Positions 16,269 to 25,300 of a DNA stretch of 64,000 nucleotides are shown piece after piece (the first letter of the stretch is position 1; each line of letters starts with the position of its first letter). Source of the stretch: Streptomyces sp. NBC_01446 (lineage in GTDB: Bacteria > Actinomycetota > Actinomycetes > Streptomycetales > Streptomycetaceae); contig NZ_JAPEPO010000001.1 in the NCBI RefSeq assembly GCF_026340095.1, forward strand, positions 6,833,501-6,897,500, in the 5' to 3' direction. Below the pieces are notes generated by a model. That model searched no databases, was not told the DNA's origin, and saw nothing but the letters and a program-made list of their open reading frames with translations. Position numbers and translations under genes: made by a program.

Positions 16269-17506
16269 GCGGGCTGCGGATCGTGCGTCTCGCCAACTTC
16301 GTCGCGCCCGCATCGGGCGGCCTGCGGACCGCCCTGCGGGAGTTGGGGGCCGGTTACCGCGCCGCCGGGCACGAGCCGGTCCTGATCGTGCCGGGGGAGC
16401 GGGCCGGCGAGCACGAGAGCGCGCAGGGCCGCGTCATCACGCTGCCGGGGACGCTGCTTCCCGGCACCGGTGGCTACCGCGTCCTCACCGACCGGCGGCG
16501 CGTGGCCGAACTGCTCGGGCGTCTCGGCCCCGACCGGATCGAGGTGTCCGACCGTACGACCCTGAGGTGGACGGGTGAGTGGGCGCGCCGTGCCCGGGTG
16601 CCCGCCGTGATGGTGTCCCACGAGACGGCCGACGGCGTCCTGCGGACCTGGGGCCTGCCCGAGAAGGTCGCCCTGCGCGCCGCCGACGCCCTCAACTCCC
16701 GCACCGCGCACGCCTACGCGCGCGTGGTGTGCACGACGGAGTACGCCGAACGCGAGTTCATCCGCATCGGGGCGCGCAACGTCGTACGCGCCCCGCTCGG
16801 CGTCGATCTGGAGCGCTGCCACCCGGGCCTGCGGGACCCCGCAGTGCGGGAGCGGTACGCGCGCGTGGGTGAGGTGCTGCTCGTCATGTGCTCGCGTCTG
16901 TCCGTGGAGAAACGTCCCGGGACCGCACTCGACGCGCTGGCCGCCCTCCGTCGCCAAGGGACGCAGGCGGTGCTCGTCGTCGCCGGGGACGGGCCGTTGC
17001 GGGCGCGGCTCGAACAGCAGGCGCGCGCACGGAGGTTGCCGGTGAGGTTCCTCGGACACGTCGCGGACCGCGGGCAGCTCGCGGCGTTGCAGGCCGCCGC
17101 CGACGTGTGCCTCGCGCCGGGACCCGCGGAGACGTTCGGGCTCGCCGCGCTCGAGGCGATGGCCTGCGGCACCCCCGTCGTCGCCAGCGCGTCGTCGGCG
17201 CTGCCCGAGGTCGTGGGTGCCGCCGGGGGAGTCGCACAGGACACCGGCGAGGCGTTCGCCGTCGCGGTGACGGAGCTCGTCGCACGGCCGCGGGACGAAC
17301 GCCGCGAGGCGGCACGCGCGCGTGCGGAGTGCTTCGGGTGGGGCGCCGCGGTGGACGCCTTCTTGCAGGCGCACGACGCGGTACGGGTGAGGGCCGACGT
17401 TCCTCTCCAGGGGGCGGTGGACGTTCCTCTCCGGGGGACGGTCGCGGTGCCTGTCCGGGGGACGGCCGACGTGCCGACACGGGTGACCGGGCGTGATGCC
17501 GTATGA
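16265..17506 (+). CDS. Second GT4 glycosyltransferase with repetitive C-terminal tail
   Basis: This 413-residue GT-B enzyme starts at ATG 16265, overlapping the previous stop by 4 nt. LRIVRLANFVAPASGGLRTALREL marks (in two halves) the nucleotide-independent N-domain. MCSRLSVEKRPG and the E-x7-E motif PAETFGLAALEAM mark the donor domain. It resembles glycosyltransferases paired with MgtA-like enzymes. The last 40 residues are four copies of an 8-residue unit (DVPLRGTV-like) encoded by a 24-bp tandem repeat. This is outside the catalytic fold and probably variable. Confidence 0.85.
   Translation: MSGLRIVRLANFVAPASGGLRTALRELGAGYRAAGHEPVLIVPGERAGEHESAQGRVITLPGTLLPGTGGYRVLTDRRRVAELLGRLGPDRIEVSDRTTLRWTGEWARRARVPAVMVSHETADGVLRTWGLPEKVALRAADALNSRTAHAYARVVCTTEYAEREFIRIGARNVVRAPLGVDLERCHPGLRDPAVRERYARVGEVLLVMCSRLSVEKRPGTALDALAALRRQGTQAVLVVAGDGPLRARLEQQARARRLPVRFLGHVADRGQLAALQAAADVCLAPGPAETFGLAALEAMACGTPVVASASSALPEVVGAAGGVAQDTGEAFAVAVTELVARPRDERREAARARAECFGWGAAVDAFLQAHDAVRVRADVPLQGAVDVPLRGTVAVPVRGTADVPTRVTGRDAV
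17396..17491 (+). repeat. Four 24-bp coding tandem repeats
   Basis: Units start at 17396, 17420, 17444 and 17468. They encode DVPLQGAV, DVPLRGTV, AVPVRGTA and DVPTRVTG at the end of the second glycosyltransferase. The first two are nearly identical and the last is diverged, so the array grew by duplication. Confidence 0.9.
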
Positions 17507-18360
17507 ACGAGGTCCTGCGGTTCGTCGCTCTCGGGGACTCCCTCACCGAAGGGGTCGGCGACCCGGTGGGCGGCGCCTGGCGCGGCTGGGCCGAACTGCT
17601 CTCCGCCGGGCTCGCCCCCGAGGGCACACCCGTGGAGTTCCACAACTTCGCGGCGAGCGGCGCCCAGACATCTGACGTCCTCGCCCGACAGATGCCCCAG
17701 GCGCTCGCCCTGCGGCCCGACATCGCCTCCGTCCTCGTCGGCGTCAACGACACGCTGCGCCGCACGTTCGACATCCACGCCGTGGCCGCCCGCCTCGACC
17801 ACGTGTACGCGGCGTTCACGGAACAGGGCGCGGTCCTGCTCACGGCGTGCCTGCCCGACCCCGGCACGATGCTGGGGCTGCCCGGCCTGCTCGGCCGGCC
17901 TCTCGCGAGGCGCCAGCAGGCGGTGAACTCGGTCGTCCACGCCCTGTCCGAGCGTTACGGCGCCGTGCATCTGCACGCGGCCGAGGGGGCATGGGTTGCC
18001 GACCGCTCCATGTGGAGCGCGGACCGGCTGCATCCCGGCGAACGGGGGCACCGGACGCTCGCCGCGCGGTTCCACGCCCTGCTCGCGGCCGACGGGCGCG
18101 CCCAGGGAACGCCGCCGTCGCCGCAGCCCGAACGGCCCGCGCCCACGCGCTCGGCGAGCCTGGTGTGGCTCGCCACGGCGGGCACGGGCTGGGTCGCGCG
18201 GCGGTGCACCGACCTGCTTCCCCAGCTCCTCACCCTCGCCGCGGACGAGCTGCGTCACCGGGCGCGTGGCACCAGCGCCCGTCTGGACCTGCGGGCGTCC
18301 AGCGCGGTGGTCTCGGCGCTCGCGGCGCTGGCAGCCGTGGAACAGGCGGACGCGGCGTGA
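17503..18360 (+). CDS. SGNH/GDSL hydrolase
   Basis: The product is 285 residues. Block I is ALGDSLTEG (nucleophile Ser), block II has Gly in NFAASG, block III GVND, and block V DRLHPGERG carries the catalytic Asp/His. It is an esterase/acyl-hydrolase of the SGNH fold without a signal peptide. Position as the third gene of an overlapping operon (ATGA with the second glycosyltransferase) suggests it deacylates or trims the glycolipid made by the two transferases. The C-terminal 80 residues after the catalytic core are Ala/Leu/Arg-rich with a hydrophobic stretch. Confidence 0.87.
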   Translation: MNEVLRFVALGDSLTEGVGDPVGGAWRGWAELLSAGLAPEGTPVEFHNFAASGAQTSDVLARQMPQALALRPDIASVLVGVNDTLRRTFDIHAVAARLDHVYAAFTEQGAVLLTACLPDPGTMLGLPGLLGRPLARRQQAVNSVVHALSERYGAVHLHAAEGAWVADRSMWSADRLHPGERGHRTLAARFHALLAADGRAQGTPPSPQPERPAPTRSASLVWLATAGTGWVARRCTDLLPQLLTLAADELRHRARGTSARLDLRASSAVVSALAALAAVEQADAA

Positions 18361-18364
18361 GGGG

Positions 18365-18810
18365 CGGACGCAGCACCAGCTCACGGGGCGGCCCCGGCTG
18401 TGGGCGAGGTCCACGCGCGCGTGCGCCGACGACACCGTGCCCAGGGGGAGCACCGCGCCGTCCGCGAGGGGGCCGGGCCGAGCCCGGAGAGGAGGTCGGT
18501 CGACCGGCTGCCGAGGACAGGCTCGACGGCCACCCCACCGGCGAACGCCGCGTATCTGCGTACCCCGGAGAGCGCGGGTCCGAGCTCGAGCGACCGGCCG
18601 GGGCTCGTGCATGCGCGCCCCGGGCGACGGGCCGTCCGTCCACGGTCACCCTGCACGGCGCGCCCACCACGGCGCCCGTCACCTCGCAACGCGGCCGTAC
18701 CGCACATCCGTTGAGTGTGGTCTCCACGAGGGCGGCCCCGGGCGAGTTGCCGACGAGCCGGTCGGCGAGGCAGGCCGCGGGGAGGTCGAGCGCACCCGCG
18801 TCCGCCCGTC
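18365..18810 (-). pseudogene. Decayed 5-oxoprolinase subunit C / KipA-like gene (pxpC remnant)
   Basis: Minus-strand reading gives the middle of a PxpC (allophanate hydrolase subunit 2-like) protein, but split over different frames. First come GALDLPAACLADRLVGNSPGAA and CRVTVDGRPVARG (described in pieces). A frame change near 18590 leads to LELGPALSGVRRYAAFAGG and VLGSRSTDLLSGLGPAP. Another near 18470, at a C/G run, leads to LADGAVLPLGTVSSA, and a further change near 18380 is needed for ELVLRP. The first 25-30 residues and the C-terminal half are missing. The remnant abuts a GntR regulator on one side and the SGNH gene on the other. Three independent frame changes make a sequencing artefact unlikely. 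Confidence 0.75.
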
Positions 18811-18821
18811 AAGGTAGAGGG

Positions 18822-18832
18822 TCGTTGAACGA
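18822..18832. promoter_or_regulatory. FadR-type GntR operator
   Basis: TCGTTGAACGA fits TNGT-N3-ACNA, the published FadR-subfamily operator, with flanking bases extending the dyad by several pairs. It sits between the GntR gene and the pxpC remnant, where an autoregulated divergent promoter would be. Confidence 0.5.
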
Positions 18833-18883
18833 TCCCTCGATACCCATGTTGTTTCGTTCTGGTATCTGCGCTTGAATTCGGGC

Positions 18884-19588
18884 GTGGCCGAACTGAACGG
18901 ACTGGCGGACGATCGCGCGCTCCTTGGGCGCACCAGCACCGCCGAGCGGGTCGCGGACATCCTCAGGAGCCGCATCGCGGAGGGGTACTTCCCGCCGGGG
19001 ACGCGACTGTCGGAGGACAGCATCGGCGGCGCACTCGGCGTCTCGCGCAACACGCTGCGCGAGGCGTTCCGGCTGCTCACCCATGAGCGGCTCCTGGTGC
19101 ACCAGCTCAACCGGGGCGTCTTCGTACGCGTACTCACCGTCGAGGACGTCGAGGACATCTACCTCACGCGCCGCCTCGTCGAGTGCGCCGTCGTACGCGG
19201 CCTCGGCCGGCCCCCGTACGACCTCGGTGCGGTGGCCGACGCGGTCGCCGACGGGCTCCGAGCCGCAAAGGCGCGGGAGTGGAAGGGCGTCTCCACCGCC
19301 AACATCCACTTCCACCGGGAGCTCGTGGCGCTCGCGGGCAGCGCGCGGACCGACGAGCTGATGCGCAGCGTCTTCGCCGAACTGCGCCTCGCGTTCCATG
19401 TCGTGGACGACCCCCGCCGCCTGCACGAGCCCTATCTCGCCCGCAACCAGCAGCTCCTCGAGACCCTGGAGGCGGGGCGCCGCGACGACGCCGAGCGGCT
19501 GCTCGCCCAGTACCTCGACGACTCCCGCGAGGGTCTGGTCGACGTGTACGGCCGACGGGTCGCCGAGGGCGAACAGCTGGACGGCTGA
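18884..19588 (+). CDS. GntR family (FadR/FCD) transcriptional regulator
   Basis: The product is 234 residues. The N-terminal winged helix (GTRLSEDSIGGALGVSRNTL then REAFRLLTHERL) precedes an all-helical FCD domain whose metal/ligand His/Asp residues lie in IHFHRELV and the C-terminal RNQQLLETL region. I start at GTG 18884; a TTG at 18872 is possible. In Streptomyces such regulators sit beside 5-oxoproline (pxpABC) genes. Here the divergent neighbour is a broken pxpC, so the regulator may have lost its local target. No clear Shine-Dalgarno is visible, so a leaderless message is possible. Confidence 0.87.
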   Translation: MAELNGLADDRALLGRTSTAERVADILRSRIAEGYFPPGTRLSEDSIGGALGVSRNTLREAFRLLTHERLLVHQLNRGVFVRVLTVEDVEDIYLTRRLVECAVVRGLGRPPYDLGAVADAVADGLRAAKAREWKGVSTANIHFHRELVALAGSARTDELMRSVFAELRLAFHVVDDPRRLHEPYLARNQQLLETLEAGRRDDAERLLAQYLDDSREGLVDVYGRRVAEGEQLDG

Positions 19589-19700
19589 CGGCCGCCAGAG
19601 GGCTCCGCACCCGGCGGTGCGGCGTCCGCGGGGCCTGCGGTGCGGACGGTCGCGGGCCTGTGGTGCGGGCGGTCGCTTCTGCGCCGTTTCGACCGTTGTC

Positions 19701-19719
19701 AGACCTAGGACCTAGTCTG
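19701..19719 (+). promoter_or_regulatory. Palindrome overlapping the -10 of the SMC operon
   Basis: CTAGG-A-CCTAG (19705-19715) is a perfect 11-bp palindrome extended by AGA/TCT on the flanks. Its right arm includes TAGTCT (19714-19719), a plausible -10 only 6 nt before the GTG of the first SMC-operon gene. This suggests a leaderless, possibly repressed promoter. No convincing -35 is visible. Confidence 0.4.
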
Positions 19720-19725
19720 TGCTCC

Positions 19726-21252
19726 GTGACTTCGCCTGCCACCACGGAATCCGTTCCGCCCCAGCTCAGCGTGGGGCCGCGGCCCGCACCGGGCCCGGCC
19801 GCCGACGAAGGGCTCGCGCGCCGCCTTCGCGCGCTCGCCTGCACCGCGCCGCTGCACGACCTCGACGTGCGCAAGGCCAATCTCGCGGGCGAGTACTCCG
19901 GATACGGCATGGCCGAGGTGGCGCTCTCCGCCATCGACCTCGTCACACTCAACATGGACTTCGACACGGGCGCCGACCACGAGCAGATAGTGGCCAGGCT
20001 CATCCCCCGCGTCGGCGCACAGGCTCCGCAGCGCCCCGCCGCCGAGCACGAGCGCGTGGCCCGCTGGGTCCTGGAGAACCTGATCAACGTCGGCAGCGTC
20101 GACCGCGGCTTCCGCGCCGTGTACGGCACGTTCGCGCCCGACGGCTCCTATGTCCGCAGGGACTACGACTTCAAGCTGATCGAGGAGGTCCCCGGCTACG
20201 GGGGCAGCGTCTACCTCCGCACCACGGACGAAGCGGTCAACGTCCTGGTGGGCGCCCTCGACACCGACGTCACCAGCGCCCAGATCGCCGCCGAGGTGAA
20301 GCTGGAGGTGCTGATCAACCGCGGCCGTCTCGCCGACGCCCAGCTCGCCGCCGAGCAGGCCAGGTACCGGACCGTGCAGTACTCCGAGACCCTCCGAAGG
20401 GCCCTGGACGCGACCCGGAGGAACGTGCGCGCGGTGGACTGGCTGAACGCCGTCCCGGACATGATCGCTGAGGCGCTCGACCACGTCGCCGACCGGTACC
20501 GCCACGAGAACGCGATCCTCACGAACATCCGCAAGGCCCGCGACGAGTCCGAGGACCCCGAGCACAAGCGGCGGGCCGCCGAGCTCGTCGACATCGTCAA
20601 GGACTGCATCCGCCGCCACACGCAGCTGCAGTCCCGCCTCCTCGAAGCGGGCCCGCTGTTCCGCGCCGAGCAGGACCGGCAGGCCTTCGCCGCGCCGTCC
20701 GCGCGCGCGGGCCTCGATCTGTACGGGCAGCTCGTCGCGCCCCTGCTGCCGCTGCCCGTCGAGCAGGCGGGCCGCGTCACCGACGCGTTCTTCGCGCGCG
20801 GCACGGGCATGCGGACGCCCGTGTCCGTACGGGTGGGGGACCTCATCGACATACTGCTTACGCCGCCCCAGGAGCGGGAGCACCTCGGCGTCGAAATGCC
20901 CGAGCCCGACCTGATCGCGACGCCGGACGACAGCCGCTTCAGCGAGGAGCAGCTCGCGAGCGCCATGGAGCTGCTCGACCTCCCCTCCGACGCGCCGCGC
21001 AGGCTCTCCGGACTGCTCGCCGAGGCGCGTCGCCGTGACCCCGAACTGCCCTATCTGGTCGCCCTGCTGTCCGTCCACGCGGCCAGTCCCCCGGTCGGCA
21101 CGGCCTACCGGCAGGGCGAGGAGAAGCTGCTGTTCGCCGTGGACGACGGCACCGAGCTCGACGACCCCGAGTTCGGCGGCGCCGACCTCATCGTCGGCAC
21201 GGCCCTGCTGGACGCCGCGGGCATGGCGGCCGACCGGACGGAGGCCGCGTAG
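19726..21252 (+). CDS. Kleisin-like (MukF/JetA-like) subunit of an SMC operon
   Basis: The product is 508 residues, mostly helical, with no catalytic motif. Residues about 30-170 look like a winged-helix start (LARRLRALACTAPLHDLDVR; DYDFKLIEEVPGYGGSVYLR). A long helical bundle follows (about 190-330, rich in ARYRTVQYSETLRRAL and HENAILTNIRKARDE), and a C-terminal helical/winged region ends in an acidic tail. Length, helix pattern and position first in the order kleisin-KITE-SMC parallel MukF and Wadjet JetA (DUF3375), but I do not see close identity with either. GTG 19726 is chosen; a longer open frame upstream runs through the GntR gene. Predicted role: bridge between the two SMC heads. Assignment is structural inference. 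Confidence 0.6.
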   Translation: MTSPATTESVPPQLSVGPRPAPGPAADEGLARRLRALACTAPLHDLDVRKANLAGEYSGYGMAEVALSAIDLVTLNMDFDTGADHEQIVARLIPRVGAQAPQRPAAEHERVARWVLENLINVGSVDRGFRAVYGTFAPDGSYVRRDYDFKLIEEVPGYGGSVYLRTTDEAVNVLVGALDTDVTSAQIAAEVKLEVLINRGRLADAQLAAEQARYRTVQYSETLRRALDATRRNVRAVDWLNAVPDMIAEALDHVADRYRHENAILTNIRKARDESEDPEHKRRAAELVDIVKDCIRRHTQLQSRLLEAGPLFRAEQDRQAFAAPSARAGLDLYGQLVAPLLPLPVEQAGRVTDAFFARGTGMRTPVSVRVGDLIDILLTPPQEREHLGVEMPEPDLIATPDDSRFSEEQLASAMELLDLPSDAPRRLSGLLAEARRRDPELPYLVALLSVHAASPPVGTAYRQGEEKLLFAVDDGTELDDPEFGGADLIVGTALLDAAGMAADRTEAA

Positions 21253-21343
21253 TGCCGATCACAGCGCACCGGGCTTCCGAGCCGCACGCTTCCACCGAGC
21301 TACACCCGAGCTTCGCAGCAGACCTGACCAAGGAGCACCAGCC

Positions 21344-22237
21344 GTGACCGACCACCCCGCAGAGCACGCCGCGTGGGGCGAGGCGGAGCCCTCCGAGACT
21401 CCGGCGGCCGGCGCGCCCGTCACCCCGGCCGACGCCGCCGACGCGGCCCGGCTCGTGGCCTTCGGCCTCCAGCCCAAGCTGCAGCCCGCCCGCGACCAGG
21501 AGTACGCCGAGCTGCTGCGGCGCTACCGCGAGGACCCGCCGTTCGCGCGGCTCGCCGACGCCGTCGCCGCCGGGCTCGGCCTCGTCGTCCTGGAGGTCTC
21601 CACGCGCGCGGGGATGGCCGTGACCGCCGCCGAGGACTCCGTCTTCGCAGTCCGGATGGGCGACTACGCGCGCCGCACCTCCGCCGACGGAACCGACCGC
21701 TTCCTGCACGGCCTCGCGCACCTCGCCGTCGCCGCCATGGCGTTCCCGCGCCCCGAGGACCTCGCCGACGACGGCTACATCGGCCGCGTCACGGTCAACG
21801 GCGTGGATGCCTTCGTCCGCCAGGCCTGCCGTCGTCTGGAGGAGCGCGCCGAGGAGCAGGGCGAGAACACCGACCCGGTCTCCCACGCCCCGGGCCTCGA
21901 GGCCGCGTGGCGCATCTGGGCCCGGCGCAGCTCGACCGGCGCCACCAAGGACGCGCGCCGCCTCGCCGGATCCACCACCGGCATCGTCGCCAAGGCCGTC
22001 GCGTTCCTCACCGACTCCGGGTTCCTGCAGAGAACCGGCGACGACTCGGGCGGCACCTACCGCACCACGGCCCGCTACCAGCTCCAGGTCCGCGACCTGG
22101 CCGGCACCGCAGCCCTCTCCGAGCTGGCGGACCTCGGCATCGTGCCCGTCACGGACGGCTCCGCGAGCCTCCTGCCGCCCGCGGACGAGGACGACGGGGA
22201 GCTCGTGGCCGACGCAGGACTCCCCTTCCACTCCTGA
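21344..22237 (+). CDS. KITE-like (MukE/JetB-like) winged-helix subunit of the SMC operon
   Basis: The product is 297 residues with a good AAGGAG site before GTG 21344. Two winged-helix-like units are suggested. One is at about 60-150 (LLRRYREDPPFARLADAVAAG and FLHGLAHLAVAAMAFPRPED). The other is at about 200-260 (GIVAKAVAFLTDSGFLQRTG), followed by a wing (GGTYRTTARYQLQV). MukE, MksE and JetB are tandem winged-helix proteins that bind the kleisin. The gene lies 91 bp after the kleisin-like gene and 66 bp before the SMC-like gene. No DUF4194 hallmark is recognised, so it may be a separate family. An acidic Pro-rich N-terminal tail is unstructured. Confidence 0.58.
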   Translation: MTDHPAEHAAWGEAEPSETPAAGAPVTPADAADAARLVAFGLQPKLQPARDQEYAELLRRYREDPPFARLADAVAAGLGLVVLEVSTRAGMAVTAAEDSVFAVRMGDYARRTSADGTDRFLHGLAHLAVAAMAFPRPEDLADDGYIGRVTVNGVDAFVRQACRRLEERAEEQGENTDPVSHAPGLEAAWRIWARRSSTGATKDARRLAGSTTGIVAKAVAFLTDSGFLQRTGDDSGGTYRTTARYQLQVRDLAGTAALSELADLGIVPVTDGSASLLPPADEDDGELVADAGLPFHS

Positions 22238-22303
22238 CCGGCCCCGCACCACTGCCCCACGACGTACCGCCTTACCGACTTACTACGACGAGAGTCCGCC
22301 GCC

Positions 22304-25300
22304 ATGTACGAGCTGTCCCGGATTCGCCTCTACTCCATCGGGCCCGCCGGTGCGCGCTACGCCGACACCGTCCTGGACCTGCGGGGCGTCGGCGAGCCCG
22401 TGCCCGACCCCGCGCCCACCCAGGCGGAATTCTTCGAGGACGAGCCCGTCGGGCCGCCGCGCCGCCCCGCGCCCGCCGGCGTGCTCTTCCTGGAGAACGG
22501 CGGCGGCAAGTCGGTCCTGCTCAAGCTGATCTTCTCCGTGATGCTGCCGGGCCACCGGAACACGCTCGGCGGCGCCAGCTCCGGCGTCCTGCGCAAGTTC
22601 CTGCTCGCCGACGACTGCGGGCACGTGGCCCTGGAGTGGCAGCACACGCTCACGGGCGAGTGCGTCGTCGTCGGCAAGGTCAGCGAGTGGCGTGGGCGGC
22701 AGGTCTCGAACGACCCGCGGAAGTTCGCCGAGGCCTGGTACTCGCTGCGGCCCGGGCCCGGCATGAGCCTGGACTCGCTGCCCGTCGCCGAGTCCTCCGC
22801 CGTACGGGCCTCGGACGAGGGCGTGTCGGGCGCGCAGGGGCGGCGGCGCACCATGAAGGGCTTCCGGGACGCACTCACGGACGCGGGCAAGGCGTATCCG
22901 CACCTCGAAGTGCACTGGGAAGAGATCCACGACCGGTGGAACGAGCACCTGGGCGACCTCGGCCTCGACCCCGAACTCTTCCGCTACCAGCGCGAGATGA
23001 ACGCGGACGAGGGTGAGGCCGCCGGTCTCTTCGCCGTCAAGAAGGACTCCGACTTCACCGACCTGCTCCTGCGTGCCGTCACCGACACCCGGGACACGGA
23101 CGGGCTCGCCGACCTGGTCAGCGGGTTCGGAAACAAGTTGGGGCGGCGCGCCGAGCTGATCGCCGAACGCGAGTTCACCGCCGGCTCCGTGGACCTCCTC
23201 GGCCGCATCGTGGATGCCGCGGACACCCGGGCCCGCGCGCGCGACGTGCACGCCGGGGCCGAGCGCCGCACCCGCACCCTGGCCCGCAGGCTCGCCGCCC
23301 GCGCCGCTCTGGAGCGCGGCCGCGCCGCCGACCTCGCCCAGCAGGTCACCGCCGCCGCGCACACCGTCGGCGAGGCGGAGCAGGCCCGCGGCCGCAGCGC
23401 CCTCATCGCCTCCGAACTGGCGTACCGGCACGCCTCGTTGGCGCTCGCCGGAGCAGAGAAGGCCGCCGCCGCACAGAAGCGCGAGCTGGCCGACGCGCGC
23501 ACCCTGCACGCGGCCTGGCAGGCCGCCGAGGCCGTCCTGCGCCACCGCGCCGCCGCCGACCGCTCCGCGCGCGTGGCCGTCGCCATCCGCGAGGCCGAGC
23601 GGGACGCCGCCCCGGCCCTCGCCGCCCGCGCCAAAGCCGCCGCCGACCTCGTACGCGCCCTGCACGGAGCGGCCGAGAGCGCCGAGCAGTTGGCCAACGA
23701 GGGTGAGGAGCGTTCCGCCGCGCTCCAGGAGGCGGGCGAGACCGCTCACCGTGACGCGACGGTCGCCGCGACGGAGGCGCAGCGCGCCCGCAGCGAGGTC
23801 GGACACCTGCGGCAGCGGCTCTCCGAGGTCGAGCAGGAGACCGCCGAGGCGGTGCGGGCCGGCTGGCTCGACGACACGGCGCCCGACGCCGACCCCGCGC
23901 GCGCGGCGCTCGCCGCGAGCGACGCGGAGAAGACCACGGTCGCCGCCTGGGACACGGCGCGTGACGCCGCACGGCGCGCGAGCGAGCACGCCCGGGAGGC
24001 GGCGGGCGCCGAGGCCCGCGCCGAACTCACCGCGGCCCGCGCCGCGGACGCCGCCACGGCTGCCGAGCACGCGTACGGGGCCGAGCACCGCGCCGCCGGT
24101 GCCCTCGCGCGCGAGGAGCGCGTCGCCGAGCTGCTCGGACTGTCCGGTGCCCCGGGAATCCCCGCCGTGGGGGTGCCCGCACCCCGGGGCGCGGCGGCCG
24201 ACGGAGGTGCGACCGGGCACGCCCGCGCGGCGACCGCCCCCCGCGATCTCACCGAAACCCCGCTCACGGCCGAGGAGTTGGACCGCGCGGCCGACGACCT
24301 CAAGGCACTCCTCGACGACGGCGTCGCCTCCGCCGAACGCCAGCTCTTCGACCTGCGCACGGCCGCGGCCGATGACGCCCGCATCCTGGGCGCGCTCGGC
24401 GACGGCGGGCTCCTGCCGCCGGGACCCGACGTCCTCGCCACCGTCGAGTTCCTCGGCGAGCACGGCATCCCCGCCCTGCCCGGCTGGCGCTACCTCGCCC
24501 AGGCCGTCGACCCCGCGGACCACGCGCGCGTGCTCGCCGCACGCCCCGAGCTCGTCGACGGCGTCGTCATCACCGACCCCGACACGCACGCCCGGGCCCG
24601 CGAAGCCCTCGGCGGCGCCGCCCTGCTGCCCCGCTCCGCCGTAGCCGTGGGCACGGCGGCCGCCCTGCTCGCCCCGACACCCCACGAGGAGTCCGGCGAC
24701 AGTGGCGTCTTCCTCGTGCCGCCGAACCCGGCGATGCACGACGAGCACGCCGCCGACGAGGAGCGGCAGGCGCTGCGCACGCGCGCGACGGAGCGCGACG
24801 AGGAGATCCGTGCCCTGGCCGCCCGGCTCTCCAAGGACCGCGAGCTCGCCGCCCGGATCGGCTCGTGGCGCACCGGCTGCCCGGCCGGACGCCTCGCCGA
24901 ACTGACCGCCGCCGCACAGGAGGCACGCGCCTTCGCCGATGAGGCCGAGGCGGAACTCGCCGAGGCCCGCACGGTCCGCGCCGAGGCCGACGAGACCTCC
25001 GTCGAGGCGACCCGCGTACGCGACGAGCGGCAGGACGCGGCCCAGCGCGCGCGGCGCGTCGCCGACGCCCTCGCGGGCCTCGCGTTCCGGCTGCGTGAGC
25101 GATCCGGCTGGCAGGTCAAGCTGCGCGAACTCGCCGACGAGGCCGTCGAGTCGGAGGCACGCGCCCAGACGTGCCTGGAGCGCGCCCGCTCCGCCGACGA
25201 GGACCGCAGGGCGGCCCAGCGCGCCGCCGACGACGCCCGCCGAACCGCGCGCGCCCTGCGTGCCGAACGCGCGGAGATCGCCGGCGCCCCCGACGACGTA

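Noticed and set aside
18381..18812. A 143-residue minus-strand gene
   Set aside because: Only its middle resembles PxpC; the ends are other frames of the same decayed gene, so it is annotated as a pseudogene instead.
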